Shown here: positions 49,022 through 56,332 of the stretch, piece by piece
Numbering within the stretch: the first letter of the stretch is position 1
Layout: each line of letters opens with the position of its first letter
Source: Natronobeatus ordinarius
Lineage (GTDB): Archaea > Halobacteriota > Halobacteria > Halobacteriales > Natrialbaceae
DNA: 64,000 nt
Reading direction: 5' to 3'
Assembly (NCBI RefSeq): GCF_024362485.1
Contig: NZ_CP101456.1
Span: 1,612,001-1,676,000, forward strand
Program-made: the position numbers and the translations under genes
Notes under the pieces: generated by a model
What the model was told of the DNA's origin: nothing
The model's database searches: none
The model's input: only the letters and a program-made list of their open reading frames with translations

Positions 49022-49573
49022 TCACCGCGACGATTCCCACTCCTCACGAAGGAGGCCGTACAGGATCCCGTCCCGGTATTCGCCGTCGACGAACGCGTCC
49101 ATTCGAAGGCACCCCTCCTGCTGGAAGCCGAGCGACTCGAGCAATCCACGCGACGACTCGTTGTAATCGAACGCCTTCGCTCTCACCGTCGGAGTCTCGT
49201 ACGCCCGAAAGACGTACTCGACGAGCAGTGCTGTCGCTTCCTTCCCGTACCCTTCACCCTGCACGTCTGGACGAAGCCAGATGCCGACGACCGGTCGTCG
49301 CCCCCACTCTTTGACGTTGACGACGCCGACGCGACGAACCGTCTCCGGTTCGACCGGTCCGGGATCGCCCGGGTCGTCGAGACAGACCAGCAGAATCGTG
49401 ACGTTCTCGTCTTCGAACACCTCCTCGAGGTCGTCTCTGGTTCGCACCCTGGAGTTGCCGGTCAGGTGGCGAATTTCGGGATCACCAGCGCCGCGTTGCA
49501 ACACGTCGAGATCCTCACGCTCGAGCGTCCGGAGGGTGATTCGGTCTCCGCGTTTAACGATCGCACCAGGCAT
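49022..49573 (-). CDS. GNAT family N-acetyltransferase (RimJ/RimL type)
   Basis: A 183-residue acetyltransferase of the Acetyltransf_3 group. Typical blocks are ITLRTLEREDLDVLQRGAGD at the start, WLRPDVQGEGYGKEATALLV (acetyl-CoA loop Q/R-x-x-G-x-G) and DYNESSRGLLESLGFQQEG. ATG 49573 is chosen over 49588 because a TATA-like gtacatatc lies about 27 bases upstream of it. Substrate unknown. Confidence 0.88.
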   Translation of the reverse strand: MPGAIVKRGDRITLRTLEREDLDVLQRGAGDPEIRHLTGNSRVRTRDDLEEVFEDENVTILLVCLDDPGDPGPVEPETVRRVGVVNVKEWGRRPVVGIWLRPDVQGEGYGKEATALLVEYVFRAYETPTVRAKAFDYNESSRGLLESLGFQQEGCLRMDAFVDGEYRDGILYGLLREEWESSR

Positions 49574-49664
49574 AGACAGGACAAGCACCAGGTCTGATAT
49601 GTACGTTTCGGTGACTTATCGGACGACTGGTGAGCACCGTCTGTGGTGAGTGGGTGCTACCGAC

Positions 49665-49895
49665 TTAGTCCATCGCGATGTACGTTTTCGTGTCCGCCAC
49701 GCCGTCGAGCACCTGGATCTCCGAGGAGGCCGTTTTGAGGATCTCGTACACTTCAGCCGCGTCGACCTCGGCGATGATGTCGTAGTTGCCGGCGACGATG
49801 TGGGCGTCCTCGACTCGCTCGAGTTCCCGGATCTTCGCGAGGAGGCCTTCCGACTTTCCGGCGGCAGTTTTCACCATGATGAACGCGTGAACCAT
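49665..49895 (-). CDS. stand-alone RAM (Lrp/AsnC ligand-binding) protein
   Basis: A 76-residue protein equal to the ligand-binding RAM domain of Lrp/AsnC regulators, without a DNA-binding domain. It reads MVHAFIMVKTAAGKSEGLLA, then VEDAHIVAGNYDIIAEVDA, and ends GVADTKTYIAMD. The frame can start at 49925, but the paralog at 50691 starts MVTAFVMVK, so ATG 49895 is preferred. It is divergent from the trkA-like gene, whose other neighbour is that paralog. Such proteins form rings that bind amino acids. Confidence 0.85.
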   Translation of the reverse strand: MVHAFIMVKTAAGKSEGLLAKIRELERVEDAHIVAGNYDIIAEVDAAEVYEILKTASSEIQVLDGVADTKTYIAMD

Positions 49896-49989
49896 CTGTC
49901 TCGGAGGTGTGATACTCTCTGGCATGACTAAAGCCTTTGCCCGGGCATCGGGGCAAACTTATTGACGGGTGGGGGCGTACCGCAGTACC

Positions 49990-50691
49990 ATGCGGTTCGT
50001 TATCATTGGCGCTGGACGAGTCGGCCTGCGTGCGGCCCGCGTCCTTCGTGAGGAGGGCCACGAGGTGACGCTGATCGAGCGCGACGAGCCGATGGTTCGC
50101 CGTGCCCGAGGCGAGGAGTTCTCAGTCGTCGATGGCGACGGCTCCCGCGAGGCGGTGCTCGAGGAAGCGGGCATCGACGAGGCCGACGCCGTCGGCGCGT
50201 TGACGAGCGATCTGAACGCCAACTTCGCGGCGTGCATGATCGGGAACCACTACGGCTGTCGAACCGTCATGCGCATCGACGACGACTACCGCGAAGAGAT
50301 CTACCGCAAGTACGCCGCGGAAGTCGACGAGGTGATCTACCCCGAACGCCTCGGTGCGATGGGTGCGAAAAATGCCCTCCTCGGGGGAACGATCCGCGCG
50401 ATCGCGGACGTCGCCCAGCACCTCCAGATCGTCGAACTCACGATCACCGACGAGGCCCCCGTCCGCGGGTACACGATGGGCGAACTGGAACTGCCCGCCG
50501 ACGCGACCCTCCTCGCGTTCGGCAAGGAAAACGGCGTCCTCGAGATTCCGACCGAGGACGAATCGCTCGAGACGGGCGACCGGCTGGTGGTGCTGGCGGA
50601 CTTCGACGTGCTGAGCGACGTCCGCCAGCTCCTGGTCGGGGAGACCCCGCTCGAGTCGGCGGCGAACGCGGCACACGGAGGTATCAACTGA
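49990..50691 (+). CDS. trkA: TrkA-type RCK protein (K+ transport regulator)
   Basis: A 233-residue protein with an RCK_N Rossmann domain (MRFVIIGAGRVGLRAARVLR, acidic NAD-binding end in VTLIERDEP) and an RCK_C domain (about 145-220, VELTITDEAPVRGYTMGELE...LETGDRLVVLADFD). TrkA/KtrA proteins bind NAD(H) or ATP and gate a membrane K+ channel. No channel subunit is adjacent. ATG 49990 has a TATA-like aacttattg about 24-33 bases upstream. Its stop shares a base with the next gene, a RAM-domain protein (TGATG), so they are co-translated. Confidence 0.9.
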   Translation: MRFVIIGAGRVGLRAARVLREEGHEVTLIERDEPMVRRARGEEFSVVDGDGSREAVLEEAGIDEADAVGALTSDLNANFAACMIGNHYGCRTVMRIDDDYREEIYRKYAAEVDEVIYPERLGAMGAKNALLGGTIRAIADVAQHLQIVELTITDEAPVRGYTMGELELPADATLLAFGKENGVLEIPTEDESLETGDRLVVLADFDVLSDVRQLLVGETPLESAANAAHGGIN

Positions 50692-50921
50692 TGGTCACGG
50701 CATTCGTCATGGTGAAAGCGAACACGGGCGAGGCGGATCGACTCAGAGAGCAAATCGAGGCGATCGAGGGCGTCGAGTCGGCGCACATCGTCGCTGGCGA
50801 CGTCGACATCATCGCGAAAGCGCAGGTCGACGCACCGGCGGCGGTGAAAGAGATCGCCGCGAACCAGATCCAGGGGATCGAGGGCGTCGAGGACACGCAA
50901 ACGTATATGGCGATGGACTGA
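50691..50921 (+). CDS. stand-alone RAM (Lrp/AsnC ligand-binding) protein, paralog
   Basis: A 76-residue RAM-domain protein reading MVTAFVMVKANTGEADRLRE, VESAHIVAGDVDIIAKAQVD and ending GVEDTQTYMAMD. It clearly resembles the product at 49665-49895, with the same length and the same end. Its start codon overlaps the trkA stop by one base. Coupling to a K+ channel regulator suggests it senses a small molecule for that regulator, but this is inference. Confidence 0.88.
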   Translation: MVTAFVMVKANTGEADRLREQIEAIEGVESAHIVAGDVDIIAKAQVDAPAAVKEIAANQIQGIEGVEDTQTYMAMD

Positions 50922-50977
50922 CGCCGAAACCGTCGTCGGTTCGTTTCGTGAGAGGAACCCACAACGAGCAGCCTGGC

Positions 50978-51403
50978 CTACGCATCCCGGAGCAGCCGCC
51001 GAACGGCAGTGGCTGCATCCTCGAACGCGCTGACGTTCATGCTGTCGGTCGTCAGGACGACTCCGGCGTCGCCTTGGAGCACCCTGACGACGAATCCGTC
51101 GTCGTGAAACCGCACTGTAAACTCGTACGGACCGATGTCCGATACAGTTCCCTCGGCGGCAACCAGCGTCCGGATCGGCACCTCCGCGAACCCCGCTCGC
51201 TCGAGTTCGACCAGCTGTTGCTTGGCCGTTCGCGCGGCGTCGCTCGAATCGTAGAGGTCCTGGCGGAGGTAGAGGATGTCGAACGCAGAGGGGGTGAAGT
51301 ACACGGCGCTCCGGAGGGTGTCGCCGAGGCTGGTGCGCGCGGCGCTCACGATGCCAGTGGCCAGATCGGTGCTGCAGTCGGTCCTGAACGGGTCGTCGAT
51401 CAT
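50978..51403 (-). CDS. conserved haloarchaeal protein, paralog of 52140-52529
   Basis: A 141-residue soluble protein of a haloarchaeal family (possibly DUF7522, from memory). Key stretches are TSLGDTLRSAVYFTPSAFDI, LYLRQDLYD, YEFTVRFHDDGFVVRV and GVVLTTDSMNVSAFEDAATA. The same layout, S-VTYFTRDDYAQLYLREDL and YTIRVFDNGFLIRV, is found in the protein at 52140-52529. The beta-strand pairs resemble a sensor fold. Function unknown. Confidence 0.75.
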   Translation of the reverse strand: MIDDPFRTDCSTDLATGIVSAARTSLGDTLRSAVYFTPSAFDILYLRQDLYDSSDAARTAKQQLVELERAGFAEVPIRTLVAAEGTVSDIGPYEFTVRFHDDGFVVRVLQGDAGVVLTTDSMNVSAFEDAATAVRRLLRDA

Positions 51404-51550
51404 CGAGTTCCAGAGGCGTGTTATCGTCTCAAGCGTTTCGCCGACGGACGGAGGGACGAAACGACGGGAACGACAGCACGCGTCACGCTGACGAACGCCA
51501 TCGACGCGAACGGATCGTCACGACTGGAGCCGTCGCCCCGCGGCGTGCCG

Positions 51551-52072
51551 TCACAGCGGCGGACCGTCACCGTCCGCGGCCTGCTGGCCCCGATCCTGGG
51601 CGTTTTCGAGCAGCGTCGCTGCCGCGCCGCGGTACTCGTAGCCAGGGATGATCCCCTGGGCGTACGTTCCCTCGACGTACTCGATCAGCGTCTTGGCGTC
51701 GTCGACGCCCTCACGGGCGTCCCAGGCGACGTACTCGAGGATCACCCGGACCTCGTCGTCCTCACGTTCGAGCCTGGGCCCCTCGTGTGTACTCGTGTGG
51801 GCGACGGTGAACGCGTCCTCGAGGCGGCGCTCGAGCGTCTCGAACCAGCCGTCCTCGACGACTGGTGCGACCGTCTCGCCGGCGACGGCGGCGTCGAGCG
51901 TCGGGAGGGTCACCGTGACGCGGAATTCGCCGTCACGGCTCCCCTCGGCCGCAGTCGCCGTGACGTGCGTCTCGAAGACGGTGGTCGTCAGGTCGTAGCC
52001 GTCGTCGGCCGGTTCGAACGCATCGTGGTTCTCGAGTGCGCGCGCGACCGGATCGGGCAGGTCGTCGGTCAT
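51551..52072 (-). CDS. conserved haloarchaeal protein (DUF5813-like)
   Basis: A 173-residue acidic soluble protein from the second of two adjacent ATG codons. It begins MTDDLPDPVARALENHDAFE, continues with YDLTTTVFETHVTATA, and has VAPVVEDGWFETLERRLEDA followed by VILEYVAWDAREGVDDAKTL. I believe this is the haloarchaeal DUF5813 family. It lies between the two paralogs at 50978 and 52140, all on the same strand, but the gaps of 60-150 bases leave operon structure open. Confidence 0.75.
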   Translation of the reverse strand: MTDDLPDPVARALENHDAFEPADDGYDLTTTVFETHVTATAAEGSRDGEFRVTVTLPTLDAAVAGETVAPVVEDGWFETLERRLEDAFTVAHTSTHEGPRLEREDDEVRVILEYVAWDAREGVDDAKTLIEYVEGTYAQGIIPGYEYRGAAATLLENAQDRGQQAADGDGPPL

Positions 52073-52139
52073 CACTCGAGGTGAGGCGGTTGCGAGAGAA
52101 GGGCGTTACGCACGGGTCGCGTCGGGGACGGCGCCCGGC

Positions 52140-52529
52140 TCAGGAGAGGGTCCGTTCTGCGAGCACCGAGTCGATCGCGGTCGCCAGTTCCTCGAAGTCC
52201 TTGAGTGTGAGCCCGTCGGTCGTCACGAACACGCCCTCCCGATCGGAGGTGACCCGGATGAGAAAGCCGTTGTCGAAGACCCGGATCGTGTACCGGTACG
52301 TGCCGAGTTCCGAGCCCTCGTAGGCGCTCTGGGTCGTCTTGAACCCCCGCCACTCGTTGCCGATGAACGTCGAGAGGTCGGCGTCGCGCGCCAGGTCCTC
52401 GCGGAGGTACAGTTGCGCGTAGTCGTCACGCGTGAAGTAGGTGACCGATCGACAGCTGTCGCCGACGGCGGTTCGACAGGTCGTGACGATCACTTCGGCG
52501 AACTCCTCCGGAACGAGGTCGGCGCTCAT
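52140..52529 (-). CDS. conserved haloarchaeal protein, paralog of 50978-51403
   Basis: A 129-residue protein starting MSADLVPEEFAEVIVTTCRT. It shares the SVTYFTRDDYAQLYLREDL core and the YTIRVFDNGFLIRVTSDREG / VTTDGLTLKDFEELATAID end with the gene at 50978. ATG 52529 is preferred over 52580 because a TATA-like ggttatgtac lies about 25-33 bases upstream. Function unknown. Confidence 0.78.
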   Translation of the reverse strand: MSADLVPEEFAEVIVTTCRTAVGDSCRSVTYFTRDDYAQLYLREDLARDADLSTFIGNEWRGFKTTQSAYEGSELGTYRYTIRVFDNGFLIRVTSDREGVFVTTDGLTLKDFEELATAIDSVLAERTLS

Positions 52530-52684
52530 ACCGGAACGGGGACGCCGGAGTACATAACCGTGTTCGTCACCTCGCCACACGGCTCACAGCGCCACCTCAC
52601 CGGACGCGACGTGCCGTATCGGCTGGAACGACGTTCCACGTCGGCAGAACAGTTATTACTGGCCGTGACGTGATACCGATAGAC

Positions 52685-52759
52685 ATGGTTGGAATGAACT
52701 ACCACGGTGCGGCGTTCTCGAGCGAGCGACCCGGGGAACAGCGGGGTATCCAGCGATGA
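52685..52759 (+). CDS. 24-residue leaderless small ORF
   Basis: The frame MVGMNYHGAAFSSERPGEQR, ending GIQR, runs from ATG 52685 to TGA 52757-52759. A TATA-like gttattac (52651-52658) lies 27-34 bases upstream, the pattern of real leaderless starts in this window. The stop overlaps the ATG of the following 63-residue gene as ATGA. It may be a genuine microprotein or a leader peptide that controls the next gene. Confidence 0.5.
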   Translation: MVGMNYHGAAFSSERPGEQRGIQR

Positions 52760-52947
52760 CGTCGACAGCCCTCTACGCCGTGGCAGCCGTCGCCGTCGCC
52801 GCCCTCACCGCGCTGGTGTTCGCCGTCCACGGCGGCGGTTCGTACATGTTCCTCCTGTACGGCGCCATCCTGGCGGTCGTCTTCGCCGGATTCGCGTACG
52901 ACGCACACCGGGCGACGTCCGAACCGACGCCCGCTCGAGCACGGTAA
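52756..52947 (+). CDS. small membrane protein
   Basis: A 63-residue protein with two hydrophobic helices (about 4-24, STALYAVAAVAVAALTALVF, and 28-48, SYMFLLYGAILAVVFAGFAY) joined by GGG, then a basic/polar tail (HRATSEPTPARAR). It has no promoter of its own; it is coupled to the 24-residue ORF upstream. I do not recognise the family. Confidence 0.65.
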   Translation: MTSTALYAVAAVAVAALTALVFAVHGGGSYMFLLYGAILAVVFAGFAYDAHRATSEPTPARAR

Positions 52948-52990
52948 CCCGCCGGCGACGCGGCGTTCGAAACCGGCCTGGTTCGACGCG

Positions 52991-53437
52991 TCACCCGCTC
53001 TCGAACCGTCCCTCGAGCGCGGCCACGATGCAATCTGTGGCTTCCTCGGGCGAGTGCTCGGTCACGTCGACCACGAGGTCTGCGTCCGGGTCGTCGAACT
53101 CACGCCAGACGATGTGAACTGCCTGCTCGTCGATCGCGTCCTCCCGCTGGCGATTCCGCTCGAGACACGTCTCGAGGTCGGCCACCAGGTGGACGACGAA
53201 GCCGTCCTCGAGGCGCTGGAACCGCTCCTGCCACGTCCGCTTGTAGAAGGTGCCCGCGACGATCCAGTCCTCGTCGGCCGAGGTTACGCGCTCGTACAGC
53301 CGATCGTAGGTGTTCCGCTCGAACGCATCGGAGTCGAGGCGTCTCACCGTCTTCTCTCGCTCCTCGAGGCGATCGCAGAGCAGGCTCGAGACCGTGGTCT
53401 TTCCCACCGCGGGCGGGCCACAGACGATGACGATCAC
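52991..53437 (-). CDS. P-loop kinase of the AAA_33/adenylylsulfate kinase-like type
   Basis: A 148-residue P-loop protein with Walker A GPPAVGKTT (residues 7-15) in MIVIVCGPPAVGKTT. An acidic residue follows in RRLDSDAF, and a lid-like region with arginines is RNRQREDAIDEQ. It resembles small kinases of nucleotides, sugars or tRNA ligases (AAA_33). Substrate is not clear. It is convergent with the small membrane gene before it. Confidence 0.8.
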   Translation of the reverse strand: MIVIVCGPPAVGKTTVSSLLCDRLEEREKTVRRLDSDAFERNTYDRLYERVTSADEDWIVAGTFYKRTWQERFQRLEDGFVVHLVADLETCLERNRQREDAIDEQAVHIVWREFDDPDADLVVDVTEHSPEEATDCIVAALEGRFESG

Positions 53438-53605
53438 GGCGCTCGATTCGTGCGCCGACGGCTTACGCGTGCCGGCGTGGCCCGAGTCGGGGCTGTGGGT
53501 TCACGATCGCTCGAGTCGGGGGCTCGTCGGTGACTCGAGTACACGAGCGGTGACTCGAGGGCGAGAGACGGACTCGAGGGACGGGGGCTCGTCGGTGATT
53601 CGAGG

Positions 53606-53625
53606 GCGAGGGAAGGGATTTGAAC
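53606..53625 (+). repeat. att-like copy of the tRNA-Leu 3' end
   Basis: GCGAGGGAAGGGATTTGAAC is identical, over 20 bases, to 53729-53748, the acceptor and T-arm end of the tRNA-Leu gene. A near-inverted T-arm fragment (TAGTTCAAATCCTTCC) occurs at 53673-53688 and faces the copy at 53611-53627. Such partial tRNA 3' copies mark integration sites. No integrase gene is nearby, so this may be a scar. Confidence 0.6.
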
Positions 53626-53693
53626 TACGCCGAGACGGTCGTCCTCGCTTCGCTCGGACGCTGCGACTCGTCTAGTTCAAATCCTTCCGGTCG

Positions 53694-53728
53694 ATTGCCG
53701 CTGCTCGCGAATTGCTCGCAGCGGCAAT
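53694..53728 (+). terminator. perfect 11-base hairpin next to tRNA-Leu
   Basis: ATTGCCGCTGC (53694-53704) and GCAGCGGCAAT (53718-53728) form an uninterrupted stem with a 13-base loop. Since the tRNA is on the minus strand and ends at 53728, the hairpin lies immediately after its 3' end and may take part in 3' processing or termination. Confidence 0.5.
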
Positions 53729-53811
53729 GCGAGGGAAGGGATTTGAACCCTCGGACCTCTACAGGAGCGGGTCTTAAGCCCACCGCCGTTGGCCTGCTTG
53801 GCTACCCTCGC
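53728..53811 (-). tRNA. tRNA-Leu (anticodon UAA)
   Basis: The minus strand folds as an 84-base type II tRNA: acceptor GCGAGGG with CCCTCGC plus discriminator A, D-arm with AAGCAGGC, anticodon stem GTGGG/CCCGC around the loop CTTAAGA (anticodon TAA), long variable arm as expected for leucine, and T-loop TTCAAAT. No intron and no encoded CCA are seen. Confidence 0.95.
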
Positions 53812-53886
53812 ACTCGAGTAGAACTGCATTCGGCGGTAGTCATCGGTACGGGATGTGCGTTTCGGTTGGCGCGAACGGGGCGGCGA

Positions 53887-54828
53887 TCAGGACGGCTGAA
53901 CCACCGGCTCCGGAAGCCCGTAGGAGACGCCGGTGAGCGATCGCGAGACGTCCCAGAGCCGGCGAGCTGCCTCTCGGTCGGACGACCGATCCGAGGATCG
54001 CTGTCGCCCGGGCGTCCCACGCATGTTCATGAGCCCGCCGGGACCGTAGTAGGCGCTGCCCTCGACGTCCGGTGCGGTCGCGGCGTACAGCGTCGGCAAC
54101 GCACCGCGAGCCGCCGACTGGGCCAGCAGGGCGTTCGAGAGGCGACGCACGGCGGTTCGAAACCAGGTTCCACGACCTTCGATGCCGCGGAACTGTAACT
54201 TCGTGTCGGCGTACCCTGGGTGGACGGCCACGCTGATCGCCTCGGCGTCGGCCGCGCGGAATCGCCGCTCGAGTTCGTAAGCGAACAGCACGTTCGCGAG
54301 CTTCGACTGGGCGTAGGCGCCCCACTTGTCGTACTCACGCTCGCCGTGGAGGTCCTCGAAGTCGAGTTCGCCGCGTTCGTGGAGCCCGCTCGAGACGGTG
54401 ACGACCCGTGCGGGTTCGTCGCCCGCGAGCAGCGACTCGAGGGTCAGGCCCGTCAGCGCGAAGTGCCCGAGGTGGTTGACTCCGAACTGGGTCTCGAAGC
54501 CGTCTTCGGTCTCCCGGCGGGGGATGGCCATCGTCCCGGCGTTGTTGACGAGCACGTCGATCGGCTCCTCGAGCTCCCTCGCGAACGCGCGAACCGACTC
54601 GAGGCTCGCGAGGTCACAGCGCTCGACGCGGAGGTCGGCCTCGGGAACGTCGCCGCGGACGTCGTCGGCCGCGGCCTCGGCCCGGTCGAGGTCACGGCAG
54701 GCCATAACGACCGTCGCCCCGTTCCGGGCGAGTTCGCGAGCCGTCTCGAGGCCGATCCCGCTGTTCGCGCCCGTCACGACGATCGTTCGTCCGCGCTGGT
54801 CGGGAACGTCGTCGGCAGTCCAGCCCAT
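53887..54828 (-). CDS. short-chain dehydrogenase/reductase
   Basis: A 313-residue SDR of the retinol-dehydrogenase-like group. It has the cofactor motif VTGANSGIGLETAREL, NNAGTMAIP, the active-site Ser in VTVSSGLHERG and the Tyr-x3-Lys motif YAQSKLAN. ATG 54828 is chosen over 54858 because a TATA-like gattatc lies about 27 bases upstream. Substrate not known. It stands alone between tRNA-Leu and a cyclophilin gene. Confidence 0.88.
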   Translation of the reverse strand: MGWTADDVPDQRGRTIVVTGANSGIGLETARELARNGATVVMACRDLDRAEAAADDVRGDVPEADLRVERCDLASLESVRAFARELEEPIDVLVNNAGTMAIPRRETEDGFETQFGVNHLGHFALTGLTLESLLAGDEPARVVTVSSGLHERGELDFEDLHGEREYDKWGAYAQSKLANVLFAYELERRFRAADAEAISVAVHPGYADTKLQFRGIEGRGTWFRTAVRRLSNALLAQSAARGALPTLYAATAPDVEGSAYYGPGGLMNMRGTPGRQRSSDRSSDREAARRLWDVSRSLTGVSYGLPEPVVQPS

Positions 54829-54916
54829 ACCCTCGCTCACGGTCGCCGTGATAATCAACGCCGTCCAAAACAGTGTCGGGTCGGGCGAGTCGCGATACTG
54901 GTCGTTGAACCGACTA

Positions 54917-55606
54917 CTATCCGTCGTGGACCGTCACGGACTCGAGCAGCACGGCTTCGATCGGCCTGTCGGTGTCGTCGGTCTCGACGCTACCGATCTC
55001 ACGGACGACGTCCATCCCATCGGTAACCGCTCCGAAGACGGAGTGGTGGCCGTCGAGGTGTGGCGTCGCGTCGAGGGTGATGAAAAACTGCGAGCCGTTC
55101 GTGTCCGGTCCCGAGTTCGCCATCGAGAGCACGCCCGGGCCGTCGTGTGTGAGCTCGTCGTGGAACTCGTCGTCGAACTGATAGCCGGGACCGCCACGGC
55201 CGGTGCCGGTCGGATCGCCCGTCTGAATCATGAAGCCGTCGATAACGCGGTGAAAGTGCACGTCCTCGTACAGCGGCTCGCCGTCGACGTCCTCGCCCGT
55301 TTCAGGGTCGGTCCAGGTCCGTTCACCGGTAGCGAGGCCGACGAAGTTCTCGACCGTTCGTGGGACGCGTTTGGCCTCGAGTTCGACGTCGATCCCGCCC
55401 TCGCTCGTGTGCAACGTCGCGTGGATGAGTTCGTCGCCGTCGGCTAACCGCCGGTCGACGATCGATTGGTCGTCGTCCGCTCCGTTCTCGCCTGGTCTGT
55501 CCCCCTCTCCGTCGGTTTGCTGGTCGTCGTCACTGCCGAGACACCCGGCGAGGGAGACGCCAACAGTCGAGGCAGACAGCGCGAGGAGTGATCGTCGGGA
55601 TGGAAT
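54917..55606 (-). CDS. Tat lipoprotein cyclophilin (peptidyl-prolyl isomerase), probable ATT start
   Basis: Residues from about 65 to 229 are a cyclophilin domain ([60 protein letters not shown]). Continuing the same frame upstream of the only canonical start (TTG 55414) reveals an intact Tat lipoprotein signal: PSRRSLLALSAS and then a lipobox ending SLAGC, followed by an acidic spacer. No ATG, GTG or TTG is available for it. ATT at 55604-55606 lies 26-33 bases after a TATA-like attattgc, exactly where a leaderless transcript would start. I therefore propose ATT initiation or an ATG-to-ATT change. A sequencing indel is less likely, since the frame is continuous. Confidence 0.75.
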   Translation of the reverse strand: MPSRRSLLALSASTVGVSLAGCLGSDDDQQTDGEGDRPGENGADDDQSIVDRRLADGDELIHATLHTSEGGIDVELEAKRVPRTVENFVGLATGERTWTDPETGEDVDGEPLYEDVHFHRVIDGFMIQTGDPTGTGRGGPGYQFDDEFHDELTHDGPGVLSMANSGPDTNGSQFFITLDATPHLDGHHSVFGAVTDGMDVVREIGSVETDDTDRPIEAVLLESVTVHDG

Positions 55607-55631
55607 ACTGATTTGTCGTGGGTGTAGCGAT

Positions 55632-55639
55632 GCAATAAT
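55632..55639 (-). promoter_or_regulatory. TATA-like element of the lipoprotein cyclophilin
   Basis: Minus strand attattgc, 26-33 bases before the proposed ATT start at 55606. It also overlaps an ATG (55635) in another frame, which would give an unrelated 63-residue peptide. Confidence 0.45.
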
Positions 55640-55725
55640 GATATCGATCGGACTCGTCCTCGAGTCGGCTGTCAGGGTTGCTCGAGCGACGAGTGTGCCG
55701 GGAGGTGGTGAGCCGATTTCGTCTG

Positions 55726-56226
55726 TCAGTCGTCGGGTCGGTCCTCGACGACGACTGTCCCATCGTACGCTGGGTGTAACTGGTCAACGCCAGAACCTGC
55801 GCGTAGTTCCCAATCGCCAGGGACTGTCGCGGTGAACGGACCCGTTGTAAAAAACCGAGCGCCACCGGAGGGAAGCTCATCGTCAACGACGACGGTCGCT
55901 GGCTGCGTCGCTTCGTCATCGGCCGGCGGGATTAGTTCGACGGAAGTTTCCCCGGTAACGGGTTCACCACCGGCGTTTCCAAGGACGACAGCAATGTCGA
56001 ACTCGGTACCGACGACGACGCCGTCCGGTTCCTGTGGCTGCTGCCTGAGAAGCATGACCGTACCCGGTGCGTCTTCGTCCACCTCGAACGCTGGCGCATC
56101 GGAACCACTGTCTACGTTTTCACCGTCAGTCTCTCCTGTCGTACCTGTTTCAGACTCGCCGCTGAGGCACCCACTGGCGGTGAGCAACCCGACTGGAACG
56201 CTTGCGAGGAGGGCACGCCGGTGCAT
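55726..56226 (-). CDS. Tat-like lipoprotein of unknown function
   Basis: A 166-residue exported protein starting MHRRALLASVPVGLLTAS with a lipobox ending ASGC. An acidic/Thr-rich spacer precedes a beta-sandwich-like domain (FDIAVVLGNAGGEPVTGETS, FTTGPFTATVPGDWELRAGS), reminiscent of CARDB-type adhesion or stability domains. ATG 56226 is preferred over 56253 because a TATA-like gataaatg lies about 27 bases upstream. It lies between two cyclophilin genes on the same strand. Confidence 0.75.
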   Translation of the reverse strand: MHRRALLASVPVGLLTASGCLSGESETGTTGETDGENVDSGSDAPAFEVDEDAPGTVMLLRQQPQEPDGVVVGTEFDIAVVLGNAGGEPVTGETSVELIPPADDEATQPATVVVDDELPSGGARFFTTGPFTATVPGDWELRAGSGVDQLHPAYDGTVVVEDRPDD

Positions 56227-56332
56227 GTGTGAGCAAACACCGATCACAAACATTTATCTTTTGATATCTTCGCCGCCCCGGAGTGTGCGCGTAGTAGCCG
56301 TCCTGGTTCGCGTGATGAACGTTTCCGGGTGG

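Noticed and set aside
53606-53700. Second tRNA gene
   Set aside because: Only acceptor/T-arm fragments are present; no D-arm or anticodon arm can be folded.
55444-55635. 63-residue frame beginning MHRYTHDKSV
   Set aside because: It has an ATG but no family; the alternative frame contains a full Tat lipoprotein signal joined to cyclophilin.
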